A stretch of DNA of 64,000 bases from Pseudonocardia hydrocarbonoxydans (GCF_006539565.1 NZ_BJNG01000022.1:1-64000), one strand, 5' to 3'; shown: positions 44,861 through 53,469, counted from the first letter of the stretch. Program-made: numbers and translations. Notes: generated from the letters alone by a model not told the origin.

Positions 44861-45666
44861 CCCGGCCCGCCGGGGACGAGCAGCGTGGCGGCGTGGTCGG
44901 GGACCTCGTGGAACCGTTCCCGCGGCGGGCGCCGGTAGCCGCGCTGCGGGGGTCGCTTGGGCAGCTTCAGCTTGCGCCCCGGGATCGGCTCCCACGGCAC
45001 GCTGCCCAGCAGGTGGGCGATCATGTTGATCCGCGCCCGGCGCTTGTCCTCGGCCTCCACGACGAACCACGGCGACTCCGGGGTGTCGGTGCGGGCGAAC
45101 ATCTCGTCCTTGGCCCGCGAGTAGTCCTCCCAGCGGGTGATCGACTCCAGGTCCATCGGCGAGAGCTTCCACTGCCGCATGGGGTCGGTCATCCGGCCGC
45201 GGAACCGGCGCTCCTGCTCGCCGTCGCTCACCGAGAACCAGTACTTGCGCAGCAGGATCCCGTCCTCGACGAGCAGCTCCTCGAACACCGGGCACTGACG
45301 CAGGAAGCGCGCGTACTCGTCGGGGGTGCAGAACCCCATGACCCGCTCGACGCCCGCGCGGTTGTACCAGCTGCGGTCGAGCAGCACGATCTCCCCGGCC
45401 GCGGGCAGGTGCTCGGTGTAGCGCTGGAAGTACCACTGCGAGCGCTCCCGCTCCGACGGCGCCGGCAGCGCCACGATCCGGCAGATCCGCGGGTTGAGGT
45501 ACTCGGTGATGCGCTTGATGGCCCCGCCCTTGCCCGCCGCGTCGCGGCCCTCGAAGACCACGACGAGGCGGGAGCCGGTGGAGCGCACCCACTCCTGCAT
45601 CTGGACCAGTTCACCCTGCAGGCGCAGGAGCTCGGTCTCGTACGGAACGCGGGGAAGCCGGGCCAT
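44857..45666 (-). CDS. ppk2: polyphosphate kinase 2
   Basis: 269 residues from the ATG at 45666 (a GTG one codon upstream is possible). Walker A GRDAAGKGGAIKRI is near residue 43, Walker B VLLDRSWYNRAG near residue 95, then the lid MTDPMRQWKLSPMDLESI. Single-domain PPK2 enzymes transfer phosphate from polyphosphate to GDP or ADP. The stop overlaps the SpoIIE-type phosphatase start by 4 nt. It starts 12 nt after the TspO stop. Confidence 0.9.
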   Translation of the reverse strand: MARLPRVPYETELLRLQGELVQMQEWVRSTGSRLVVVFEGRDAAGKGGAIKRITEYLNPRICRIVALPAPSERERSQWYFQRYTEHLPAAGEIVLLDRSWYNRAGVERVMGFCTPDEYARFLRQCPVFEELLVEDGILLRKYWFSVSDGEQERRFRGRMTDPMRQWKLSPMDLESITRWEDYSRAKDEMFARTDTPESPWFVVEAEDKRRARINMIAHLLGSVPWEPIPGRKLKLPKRPPQRGYRRPPRERFHEVPDHAATLLVPGGPG

Positions 45667-45678
45667 CACGCCATCGTG

Positions 45679-46170
45679 CTAGTTGAGGACCCAGATGGCG
45701 AGGTTCAGTGCCGAGGCGAAGGTGACCCACGCCAGGTACGGGACGAGCAGTGCCGCCGCGGGACGGCTGTGGCGGGCGAACAGCACGATGGTCGCCACGA
45801 TCGAGATCCACAGCAGCACGATCTCCGCGAACGCCACCCCGAACAGGCCGCCGCCGAAGAACAGCGGCGTCCACAGCGCGTTCAGGACGAGCTGGACGCC
45901 GAACACGGAGAGCGCCGTGCGGGCCCCGCTCCACCCGGCGTTGCGCCAGACGAGCCAGCCCGCGACGGCGATCGAGGCGTACAGGACCGTCCAGACCGGG
46001 CCGAACAGCCACGCCGGTGGGGCCCAGGACGGCTGCACCAGCGTCGCGTACTGCTCGGCGGCCGAGGCCGAGGCGAGACCGCCGACGAGTGCGGCGGTCG
46101 CCGCGGCGACCCCGAACGCGGCGAGGCCGACGGCGGCCGTGGGCAGGGAGGGGCGGGTATATGTGCTCAC
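45679..46170 (-). CDS. tspO: TspO/MBR-family membrane protein
   Basis: 163 residues from a GTG at 46170. Five membrane helices with the family motifs WAPPAWLFGPVWTVLY near residue 50 and ALWTPLFFGG near residue 100. TspO proteins bind porphyrins or other tetrapyrroles and link to oxidative stress. It leads an apparent operon with ppk2 and the SpoIIE phosphatase. Confidence 0.9.
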   Translation of the reverse strand: MSTYTRPSLPTAAVGLAAFGVAAATAALVGGLASASAAEQYATLVQPSWAPPAWLFGPVWTVLYASIAVAGWLVWRNAGWSGARTALSVFGVQLVLNALWTPLFFGGGLFGVAFAEIVLLWISIVATIVLFARHSRPAAALLVPYLAWVTFASALNLAIWVLN

Positions 46171-46177
46171 GGACGAG

Positions 46178-46195
46178 ATTCTCGCTCATCGAGAT
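46178..46195 (-). promoter_or_regulatory. candidate operator upstream of tspO
   Basis: TCTCG (46180-46184) and CGAGA (46190-46194) form an inverted repeat within ATTCTCGCTCATCGAGAT, resembling MarR-type sites. It is 8 nt before the tspO start. Weak, short evidence. Confidence 0.25.
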
Positions 46196-46217
46196 AGTTT
46201 GTGCACGGCGAGGTGCG

Positions 46218-47075
46218 TCACGCGTCGCGGCGCAACATCCGGTAGGTCGTCAGGCCCATCCCGACCGCGACGTAGCACAGCGCGCGCAGCGAGCTCTCGA
46301 TCATCCCGCCGAGGGGCAGCGGGTCGCGCAGCGCGTCGACGCCCGCGGTCCAGCCGCTGGTCAGCAGCCACGGCTGCAGCCACTCCAGGGCCGGGATCGC
46401 GCTCAGCACGCCGAACACGATCAGCGCGCCCAGCACCGAGGCCAGCACGACCAGCGGGTGGTCGGTGACGGAGGAGACCGCCAGCGCCACCGCCCCCACC
46501 GCCGCGAGCTGCCCCACCACGAAGACGACGACCAGACCCACCCGCAGCAGCGCCGCCCCCGGGCCGAGCGCCGTGCCCGACAGCGTCACCAGCTGCCCGT
46601 CGGCCCCGCCCACGACGACCAGCCCGGCCAGGACGCCGACCGCCGCCACCACGACGGTGGCCAGCGTGGCGACGACGAGCACGCCGAAAGCCTTCATCAC
46701 CACCAGCCGCAGCCGCGACACCGGCGAGAGCAGCAGCCCGCGCAGCGTGCCGTGCGCGCTCTCCCCGGCGATCGCGTCGGCCGCGGCCATCGCCACGGCC
46801 AGCGGCAGCAGCAGGGCCATCGACAGCGTCAGCGCGACGATCGGGAGCACCAGCCCGTTGCCCGCGACCGCGGAGACCAGCCCGGGACCGCGCCCGGTCG
46901 CCCCCGCCGTCGCCACGCCGATCGAGATGAGCACCGGGATCAGGGCGAACAGGCCGAGCATCACCAGCGTCCGCGGGCGGCGCAGCACCCAGCGCAGCTC
47001 GGCCGCGAGCAGCCGGCCCAGCGGGGCGGCACGGGGGGCGTCGGACACCGGGTCGAGCACGGGGGCGGTCGTCAC
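46218..47075 (-). CDS. ABC-2 type transporter permease
   Basis: 285 residues from a GTG at 47075, overlapping the ATPase stop by 4 nt. Six membrane segments, starting TLVMLGLFALIPVLISIGVA; a cytoplasmic GESAHGTLRGLLLSPVSR loop is typical of ABC-2 exporters. It is the membrane half of the exporter whose operon starts with the LolA-like gene. Substrate unknown. Confidence 0.85.
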   Translation of the reverse strand: MTTAPVLDPVSDAPRAAPLGRLLAAELRWVLRRPRTLVMLGLFALIPVLISIGVATAGATGRGPGLVSAVAGNGLVLPIVALTLSMALLLPLAVAMAAADAIAGESAHGTLRGLLLSPVSRLRLVVMKAFGVLVVATLATVVVAAVGVLAGLVVVGGADGQLVTLSGTALGPGAALLRVGLVVVFVVGQLAAVGAVALAVSSVTDHPLVVLASVLGALIVFGVLSAIPALEWLQPWLLTSGWTAGVDALRDPLPLGGMIESSLRALCYVAVGMGLTTYRMLRRDA

Positions 47076-48049
47076 GACGTCTCCTCGGTGAGCCGGGCGA
47101 ACAGTTCCTCCAGCCGCGCCCGGCGCCGCCGCGCCTCCTGCACCGCGACGCCCGCGCGCACCAGCAGCGCGACCGTCTCGGCCGTGGGCGGCCCGTCCTC
47201 CCCGACGACGACCCCCGGCTCGTCACCGGGCGCGGAGTAGGCCGCGATCCCCGCGGCGCGCAGCGTCTCCAGGGCCAGGTCGACGTCGGGCGTCACGACG
47301 TCGAGGCCGCCGGTGCCGGACTCCAGCAGCGCGGCCAGCCCGCCCGCGGCCACCAGCGACCCCGACTGCAGCACCGCGACGTGCGTGCAGGTCGCCTCCA
47401 CCTCGGCCAGCAGGTGCGACGACACGATCACCGTGGCCCCGCCGTCGTGCAGTTCGGCGATGATCCGGCGGACGTCGCGGGTGCCCGCGGGGTCCAGGCC
47501 GTTGGTCGGCTCGTCCAGCACGACCAGGCGGCGCGGCAGCAGCAGCGCCCCGGCCAGCCCCAGACGCTGCTTCATCCCCAGGGAGTAGCCGCGGAACCGG
47601 CGGCCCGCCGCGTCGGCCAGCCCGACGCGGTCCAGCGCGGCGTCGACGGCGCCCGCGATCTCGCGGGCCCCCAACAGCGGCTCGGTGGCCGCCACCCGCA
47701 GCAGGTTCTCCCGTCCGGACAGGAACGGGTGGAAACCCGGGCCCTCCACCAGCGCGCCGACGTGCGGCAGCGCCCGGGCGGCCCCGTCGGGGACGGGGTG
47801 GCCGAGCAGCTCGGCCGTGCCGGCGTCGGCGCGGGTGAGCCCCAGCAGCATCCGGATCAGCGTGGTCTTGCCCGACCCGTTCGGCCCGAGCATGCCCAGC
47901 ACCGAACCGGCGGGGACGTCGAGATCGACCCCGTCGACGGCGACGGTGGAGCCGAAGGTCTTGCGCAGCCCCACCGCGCGGGCGGCGAGGGGGCCGGCCG
48001 CGGCGGGCGGAGGGGTCGTCGCCGCGGCCAGCGTCGGGGACGAGGTCAC
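47072..48049 (-). CDS. ABC exporter ATP-binding protein
   Basis: 325 residues from the GTG at 48049, overlapping the LolA-like stop by 4 nt. Walker A GPNGSGKTTLIRMLLGL near residue 58, signature YSLGMKQRLGLAGALL near residue 155, Walker B LVVLDEPTNGLDPAG, and switch His in VSSHLLAEVE. The C-terminal 90 residues form the DrrA/CcmA-type extension. It powers the ABC-2 permease encoded next. Confidence 0.95.
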   Translation of the reverse strand: MTSSPTLAAATTPPPAAAGPLAARAVGLRKTFGSTVAVDGVDLDVPAGSVLGMLGPNGSGKTTLIRMLLGLTRADAGTAELLGHPVPDGAARALPHVGALVEGPGFHPFLSGRENLLRVAATEPLLGAREIAGAVDAALDRVGLADAAGRRFRGYSLGMKQRLGLAGALLLPRRLVVLDEPTNGLDPAGTRDVRRIIAELHDGGATVIVSSHLLAEVEATCTHVAVLQSGSLVAAGGLAALLESGTGGLDVVTPDVDLALETLRAAGIAAYSAPGDEPGVVVGEDGPPTAETVALLVRAGVAVQEARRRRARLEELFARLTEETS

Positions 48050-49068
48050 CGCGCCAGTGCCTCGGTCAGCACCTGCTCCGGCACCGCGCCGACGGCGACG
48101 CGGCCGTCGTCGGTGACGATCGCGTTGGCCACGGCCGTGCCGATCAGGGTGCCGCTGCCCCACGGCCCGCTGACCGGGGTGCCGAGGGCGCGCAGGTCCA
48201 TGCCCGTGCCCTCGCCCTCGCCGGTGGCGGGGACCGTCGCCAGCACCACGGTGTCCCACCCGTCGCCGACGACCGTCGGCGCCGTCCCGGGGCGCTCCGG
48301 CAGGCCCTCCGGACGCTCGGCGTCGGGTTCCACCACGGTCGACCCGGGCGGTGGGGTGAAGGTGAACAGCGCCGGGTCCTGCGGCCCGAACGCGAGCTCG
48401 GTGAAGCCGACCTGCAGCGCCGGGTCCGACGACCCGGTGGCCAGCACCGTCATCCGCAGCGGCACGCGCTGCTCGGCGTCGACGGCGATGCGCACCTCGC
48501 GCAGCAGCGTGCGCTCGTCGGGGGCCGGGCTCAGGACCAGCTCGTAGGCCGGGCGTCCCGCGACCTCCGCCGTGCCGTCGACGGTGACGGTGCTGCTGGA
48601 CTGCAGCATGCGGATGGCCTCGGTGGCCGCCGCGGCCGGGTCGGCGGCGTCGGGCCGCGCGGGCCGGTCCGCACCCGTGCCCTCGGTGACCGTGCGGCCC
48701 TGCGAGTCGTACGCCCAGAACGTGGTGCCGTCGGAGACGAAGGTCTTCTCGCCGTCGGCGGTGGGCAGCTGGACGCGCCCGCCGTCCTCCCCGTCGGACC
48801 AGACCCGGGCGGTGCTGGTGCCGTCGCCCGCCTGGGGGACGTCCGGCAGCGGGGGCAGGCCCAGGGAGTTGTCGACCTCGACGGTGCCCGCGAAGGCGTC
48901 CGGGTCGGCCGTCAGGACCGAGGCCACCAGCTCCTCGGGCGTGACGGGCGGCAGCACCGGGGCCGCCCCCGCACCGGTCGGCACGGCCAGCAACCCGAGC
49001 CCGACCACACCCGCCACCGCGATACCCGCAGCCGCCGTTCGGCCCGTCGTCCATCGTCCGGTTCCCAT
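48046..49068 (-). CDS. LolA-like exported outer-envelope protein
   Basis: 340 residues from the ATG at 49068. A signal peptide (TAAAGIAVAGVVGLGLLAVPTGAGA) is followed by a LolA/RseB-like half-barrel domain: PDAFAGTVEVDNSLGL, DGTTFWAYDSQGRTVT, VDGTAEVAGRPAYELVLSP, then FGPQDPALFTFTPPPG. In actinobacteria such DUF2092/LolA-like proteins may bind lipids or sense envelope state. It leads an operon with the ABC-2 exporter, divergent from the two-component system at 49163. Confidence 0.85.
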   Translation of the reverse strand: MGTGRWTTGRTAAAGIAVAGVVGLGLLAVPTGAGAAPVLPPVTPEELVASVLTADPDAFAGTVEVDNSLGLPPLPDVPQAGDGTSTARVWSDGEDGGRVQLPTADGEKTFVSDGTTFWAYDSQGRTVTEGTGADRPARPDAADPAAAATEAIRMLQSSSTVTVDGTAEVAGRPAYELVLSPAPDERTLLREVRIAVDAEQRVPLRMTVLATGSSDPALQVGFTELAFGPQDPALFTFTPPPGSTVVEPDAERPEGLPERPGTAPTVVGDGWDTVVLATVPATGEGEGTGMDLRALGTPVSGPWGSGTLIGTAVANAIVTDDGRVAVGAVPEQVLTEALAR

Positions 49069-49090
49069 GGGCACAGCGTGGCGCACCCGG

Positions 49091-49153
49091 GCTGAGACCG
49101 GGCTCAGCGGCTGAGAGATGTCTGAGGTCGCCGGCCGCCGCGGGCGGTAGGTT
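49091..49153 (+). promoter_or_regulatory. divergent regulatory region between LolA-like gene and response regulator
   Basis: CTGAG-containing direct repeats at about 49091 (GCTGAGACC), 49110 (GCTGAGAGA) and 49121 (TCTGAGGTC) include one 11-bp step, as expected for OmpR-family boxes. TAGGTT at 49148-49153 is a -10 candidate with +1 near 49160, 3 nt before the response regulator ATG. The site could serve both directions. Confidence 0.4.
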
Positions 49154-49162
49154 CCCCGGGAC

Positions 49163-49846
49163 ATGGCGCGCGTGCTGGTGGTCGACGACGAACCCGGCAT
49201 CCGCACGGCCATGACCAGGGGGCTCACCGCGGAGGGCATGGAGGTCGTCGCGCGCGGCGACGGCGACTCCGCGCTGGAGGCCGCGCTCACCGGCAGCTTC
49301 GACGCGATCGTCCTCGACATCATCCTCCCCGGCCGCTCCGGCTACCGCGTGCTCGAACAGCTGCGCGCGGCGGGCGTCGACACCCCGGTGCTGCTGGTCT
49401 CGGCCAAGGACGGCGAGTGGGACCAGGCCGACGGCCTCGACCTCGGCGCCGACGGCTACCTCGTCAAGCCCTTCGCCTTCGTCGTGCTCGTCGCCCAGCT
49501 CAAGGCGATCCTGCGGCGCCGCGACGCCGCACTCGGCCGCGTCGGGCACCGGGTGCGGCTCGGGTCGCTCGTCGTCGACCCGGTGGCGCGGGCGGTGAGC
49601 TGGGACGGCGAGGCCGTCGAGCTCTCGCCGCGCGAGTTCGCGCTGCTGCACGCGCTGGCCAGCCGGCCCGACACCGCCGTCGCCAAGGACGAGCTGCTGC
49701 GCATCGTCTGGGGTGACGAGGGCGCGGCCAGCCGCAACGTCGTCGAGGTCTACGTCGGGTACGTGCGCCGCAAGCTCGACGCCGTCGGCGCCGGTCAGGT
49801 GCTGCGGACGGTGCGCGGCTTCGGGTACCTCGTCTCGTCGTCCTGA
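49163..49846 (+). CDS. OmpR-family response regulator
   Basis: 227 residues. Receiver: VLVVDDEPGIRTAMTRGL, phospho-Asp in AIVLDIILPGRSGY near residue 51, switch residue in LLVSAKD (Ser in place of Thr), Lys in YLVKPFAF. The winged helix begins at VELSPREFALLHALASRPDTAVAKDELLRIVWG near residue 150. Kinase gene follows 7 nt later. Divergent from the LolA-like exporter operon, its likely target. Confidence 0.95.
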   Translation: MARVLVVDDEPGIRTAMTRGLTAEGMEVVARGDGDSALEAALTGSFDAIVLDIILPGRSGYRVLEQLRAAGVDTPVLLVSAKDGEWDQADGLDLGADGYLVKPFAFVVLVAQLKAILRRRDAALGRVGHRVRLGSLVVDPVARAVSWDGEAVELSPREFALLHALASRPDTAVAKDELLRIVWGDEGAASRNVVEVYVGYVRRKLDAVGAGQVLRTVRGFGYLVSSS

Positions 49847-49853
49847 TGCCGGT

Positions 49854-51164
49854 ATGAGGCGGTGGTGGGCGGGCCGCGGGCTGCGCTTCCGGATCACCGT
49901 CGTCGTGGGCGGGGTGGCGCTGGTGGCGCTGCTCGCGCTGAGCCGCCTCGGGGTGGGGCTGCTGTACTCCACGCTGCTCGCCGCGGCCGACGAGGAGCTG
50001 CGCGCCGACGCCGCCGCCGTCGTCACGCGGCTGGAGGCGGGGGAGCCGCCCGCCGTGCTGCAGGCACCCACGGTGCGGGTCGTCGACACCGCCGGGAACC
50101 CGGTCGACGGCGGCGCCGCGCTCCCGCTGGACCCGTCCGAGATCCGGGTGCTGGCCGCGGGCAAGGGGGTCGTCGCCGGCGACTTCGACGCGCTGCGCCG
50201 CTACCTGGCGGTGCCCGCCGTGCTGCCCGACGGCTCGACGCGGCTGGTGGTGGCCGTCGGCGACATCGTCGGCGGGGCGGTGCTGCTCGCCCGCGCCGCG
50301 GGGGCGTTCGTCCTCGGCGCGCTGCTGGTGGCCGGTGTCGTGGTCGTGGCGTCGTGGGTGGCGACGCGGGCCGCGCTGCGCCCGGTGGAGCGGCTGCGCG
50401 TGGCGGCGTCGGCGCTGCCCGCGGGGCAGCGGCTGCCGGTGCCGCAGGCCCGCGACGAGCTGCGGGCACTCGCCGAGGAGATGAACAGCCTGCTGGCCCG
50501 CCGCGACGACGCCGTCGCCCGGCTGCAGGCGTTCACCGGCGACGCCGCGCACGAGCTGCGGTCCCCGGTGGCGGCGATCCGCGCGCAGGCCGAGGTCGCC
50601 GTCGCCCATCCGGACCCCGACCTGGCCGACGAGACGCTGCGCGCGGTGGCCGTCGAGGCGCAGCGCCTGAGCGTCCTGCTCTCGGACCTGCTCGCACTGG
50701 CCCGCGCCGACGCCGGCCGCCGCCCGGACCCCCGCCCCGTCGACCTGGTGGCGGCCGCGCGCGCCGCGATCGACCGCGCCGGTGCCGCACCGCCCGCGCT
50801 CGACCTGGTGGCCCCCGCCCCCGCCTACGCGGCCGCCGGGCCCGCCGAGGTCGACCTGGTCCTGGACAACCTCCTCGCCAACGCCCGCCGCCACGCCCGC
50901 TCGGTCGTCCGGGTCGGCGTGCTGCCGGCCGGGCGGTGGGTGCGGCTGGTGGTGGAGGACGACGGCCCCGGCATCCCGCCCGCCGACCGCGAGCGCGTGT
51001 TCGACCGGTTCGTGCGGCTGGACCCGGAGGCGGGCGGGGGCGCCGGGCTCGGGCTGGCGCTGGTGTCCGCGCTGGTCCGCGGCCGCGGTGGTCAGGTCGC
51101 GGCGGGGGAGGCGGCGGGCGGCGGCGCCCGCCTGGAGGCCCGCTGGCCCACCGCCACCCCCTGA
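49854..51164 (+). CDS. two-component sensor histidine kinase
   Basis: 436 residues from the ATG at 49854. Two membrane segments (about 12-38 and 135-160) bracket an outer loop of about 95 residues. HAMP, then HisKA with FTGDAAHELRSPVAAIRAQAEV (His near 232), then HATPase with DNLLANARRHA, EDDGPGIPPADRERVF and GAGLGLALVSAL. Partner of the upstream response regulator; signal unknown. Confidence 0.95.
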   Translation: MRRWWAGRGLRFRITVVVGGVALVALLALSRLGVGLLYSTLLAAADEELRADAAAVVTRLEAGEPPAVLQAPTVRVVDTAGNPVDGGAALPLDPSEIRVLAAGKGVVAGDFDALRRYLAVPAVLPDGSTRLVVAVGDIVGGAVLLARAAGAFVLGALLVAGVVVVASWVATRAALRPVERLRVAASALPAGQRLPVPQARDELRALAEEMNSLLARRDDAVARLQAFTGDAAHELRSPVAAIRAQAEVAVAHPDPDLADETLRAVAVEAQRLSVLLSDLLALARADAGRRPDPRPVDLVAAARAAIDRAGAAPPALDLVAPAPAYAAAGPAEVDLVLDNLLANARRHARSVVRVGVLPAGRWVRLVVEDDGPGIPPADRERVFDRFVRLDPEAGGGAGLGLALVSALVRGRGGQVAAGEAAGGGARLEARWPTATP

Positions 51165-51165
51165 C

Positions 51166-51222
51166 CCCGCCCGGCTCGTCGCACCCCGCCCCGCTCGTCG
51201 CACCCCGCCCCGCTCGTCGCAC
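51166..51222. repeat. three tandem 19-bp repeats
   Basis: CCCGCCCCGCTCGTCGCAC occurs at 51185-51203 and 51204-51222, with one variant copy at 51166-51184. They lie directly after the kinase stop, in the gene-free interval 51165-51311. Related GTGCGAC and TGCGACG words continue to about 51285. Possible terminator-linked or protein-binding array. Confidence 0.7.
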
Positions 51223-51311
51223 AGGGCGTGGCCGCTCGCAGGCCGCGCAACCCGTGCGACCGCCCACGACCTCTGCGACGGCGGCCCTCCGCCCGGGTGT
51301 CAGGATCGGGC

Positions 51312-52067
51312 GTGGTCGTGGTGCGCTCGTCGGTACTGGTCGCCGCCGCTCCCCGGACCGTCGCGGGGGTGCTGCGCGACGTCGACGTGCTCGCCGCCGG
51401 GGTGGGCCGGCCGGTCGAGGCGGCGGGGCGGTGGTTGGTGACCGGCGACGAGGTGCGGATCGACGGGCTGCCCGCGGTCCGGGTCGGCGAGGTGTCGCCG
51501 TCGGGCATGCGTCTGGGATGGGACGGCGGGGAGTACGCCGTCGCCCTCACCGCGGCCGGCGGGACGACGCGGATGGCCGAGCGGGTGCGGTGGAGCGGCC
51601 CACCCGGCCCCGACGCGGCCCGGCGGCTGCTCGCGGCGCGCACGGCCGCGGTCGTCGCGGCGGCGGTGGTGCTCGCGGCCGCACCGGTCGTCGTGGCCAC
51701 CGCGCTGGTGCGCGACGACACCGTGCTCGCCGCGCAGCGCACCCGCCCGCCCGGGCTCGCCGGGCTGTGGGAGCTGCCGGGCGGGCGGGTGGAGGCGGGG
51801 GAGTCGGAGGCCGCCGCGGTGGTGCGGGAGTGCCGGGAGGAGCTCGGGACCGACGTCGTCGTCGACGGGCGGCTGGCCACCGACCTGCGCATCGACGCCG
51901 GTGTCCTGCGCGTGCACGCCGCCCGCCTCGCCGACGGTGCGCCGGCGCCGCGGGCGCTGGAGCACTCCGGTCTGCGGTGGGTCACGGCCGCCGAGGTGCC
52001 CGGGGTGGACTGGGTGCCGGCCGACCGGGCCGTCGTCGCCGATCTCGTGGACCTGCTCCGACCGTGA
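51312..52067 (+). CDS. SRPBCC-like domain fused to Nudix hydrolase
   Basis: 251 residues from the GTG at 51312 (GTGs at 51318 and 51321 are alternatives). Residues about 1-105 resemble a polyketide-cyclase/SRPBCC fold (RSSVLVAAAPRTVAGVLRDV). A hydrophobic Ala/Val stretch leads into a MutT-type Nudix domain from about 125. The Nudix box is complete: GGRVEAGESEAAAVVRECREELG. Nudix proteins cleave nucleoside diphosphate derivatives such as 8-oxo-dGTP. The fusion is unusual; most MutT proteins of about 135 residues lack the N-terminal part. Confidence 0.75.
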   Translation: MVVVRSSVLVAAAPRTVAGVLRDVDVLAAGVGRPVEAAGRWLVTGDEVRIDGLPAVRVGEVSPSGMRLGWDGGEYAVALTAAGGTTRMAERVRWSGPPGPDAARRLLAARTAAVVAAAVVLAAAPVVVATALVRDDTVLAAQRTRPPGLAGLWELPGGRVEAGESEAAAVVRECREELGTDVVVDGRLATDLRIDAGVLRVHAARLADGAPAPRALEHSGLRWVTAAEVPGVDWVPADRAVVADLVDLLRP

Positions 52068-52163
52068 TCGGGGGAACGGTGATCATCCGCTCCGGCGTTC
52101 GCAGGCGCACCCGATCCGGCCCGGAGCGGAACCGTGCGGCGCGGGGGTCCGTCGAAGTCGGTC

Positions 52164-53033
52164 ATGTCCGTCGACTCCCTGCTGGCCCGCCAGGCCGGCG
52201 TCATCTCCCGCGAGCAGGCGTTCCGCGCGGGCCTCTCGCGCGACGCGATCGACCACCTCGTCCGCCGCCGCCGCTGGACGCCGTTGCACCCGCACGTCTA
52301 CCTGGCCGCCGGGCACCGGCTCGACGACGAGGTCGGCGTCCGCGGGGCCGTCCTGTGGGCCGGTGACGGCGCGGTGCTCTCCGGGTGCGCGGCCGCGTGG
52401 TGGCACGGGCTGACCGACCGGGCACCGGCCGCGGCCCGGGTGACGGTGCCGCGCCACCGCACCCCCCGTGGCCGCCCCGCGGTCGAGGTGCGGCGGCGCG
52501 ACCTGGACCCGGTCGACGTGACCTGGGTCCGCGGCATCGCCGTCACCGCCCGGCCGCTCACGGTGCTGGAGGCGTCGGTCGAGCTGGGCGGCCGCTTCCT
52601 GGACCGGGCACTGCAGCGGTCGGTGCGCTTCCCCGCGGTGTACGCCGCGCACCGCCGCAACCTCGGCGCCCAGGGATCGGCGCGGGCCGGGCAGCTGCTG
52701 GTGGCGGCCGCGGACCGCTCGGCGTCGGAGACGGAGCGGCTGCTGGTCCGGCTGCTGCGCTCCTCGGGTGCCCGGGGCTGGCACCGCGGGTTCCCCGCCT
52801 CGGGCCTCCTGATCGACATCGCGTTCCCCGACGCGATGGTCGCCGTCGAGATCGACGGTTGGGCGTGGCACACGGACGCCGTGCGGGCCCGGGCGGACGA
52901 GCGGCGGCGCAGCGTCCTGGTCCGGGCCGGCTGGACGATCCTGCGCTACACCTGGCACGACCTGGTGGAGCGGCCGGCGGCGGTGCTCGCGGAGATCGGG
53001 TCGGAGGTGCGACGGGCCCGCCACGCGCGATGA
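52164..53033 (+). CDS. AbiEi-like wHTH plus DUF559 nuclease-fold protein
   Basis: 289 residues from the ATG at 52164. The N-terminus (LARQAGVISREQAFRAGLSRDAIDHLVRRRRW) is the AbiEi-type winged helix found in type IV antitoxins. The C-terminal 95 residues are DUF559, a Vsr-like PD-(D/E)XK fold: GLLIDIAFPDAMVAVEIDGWAWH holds the acidic residues, then RAGWTILRYTWHDL. Frequent in actinobacteria as a stand-alone gene; no AbiEii nucleotidyltransferase toxin is adjacent. DNA binding or cleavage is likely but the role is unknown. Confidence 0.8.
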   Translation: MSVDSLLARQAGVISREQAFRAGLSRDAIDHLVRRRRWTPLHPHVYLAAGHRLDDEVGVRGAVLWAGDGAVLSGCAAAWWHGLTDRAPAAARVTVPRHRTPRGRPAVEVRRRDLDPVDVTWVRGIAVTARPLTVLEASVELGGRFLDRALQRSVRFPAVYAAHRRNLGAQGSARAGQLLVAAADRSASETERLLVRLLRSSGARGWHRGFPASGLLIDIAFPDAMVAVEIDGWAWHTDAVRARADERRRSVLVRAGWTILRYTWHDLVERPAAVLAEIGSEVRRARHAR

Positions 53034-53076
53034 TCATGGTCGCGGGGGGCGGCGACGGGGTGATGTTGGACACGCG

Positions 53077-53094
53077 CCCCCGGTGCGCCGGGGG
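53077..53094 (+). terminator. hairpin terminator after the DUF559 gene
   Basis: CCCCCGG (53077-53083), loop TGCG, CCGGGGG (53088-53094): a perfect 7-bp stem 43 nt after the stop codon. No T-run. Confidence 0.4.
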
Positions 53095-53469
53095 AGTGCG
53101 CCGGGGGCTCCGGGAGGGCGTTCCGGTGCTCCGCCGACGGCCGCGAGCCCGCCGCGGCGGGGTGGGGCGGATCGGGACCCGGGCCACGACCGGCGGGGTG
53201 CCGGGGCCGCTGCCGCACCGCCCGTCGCCCGATCCTCGCCGCTCGACGGACGGGAACGGTGAATCGGTTCACCACGGGCGCGCGGCGGTGACCGCTCGCC
53301 GGAGCCCCGGGCCCCGCGGACCCCGGCTCCCGACCGCGCTCGGCCGCGGTGCCACCACCGGCGGTCGGAGCAGCGCGTGGGCCACGACCGGCGGCACTTC
53401 TCCCGCACCGCGCCCGTGATGAGGCGAGCCTGGGCTCACACCTGGACGGGGGCCGGGGTCCGGACGGGC

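Noticed and set aside
47072..50164. A 1030-codon minus-strand open frame
   Set aside because: The real ATPase is the last 325 codons; the upstream part is out of frame with the LolA-like gene and antisense to the response regulator.
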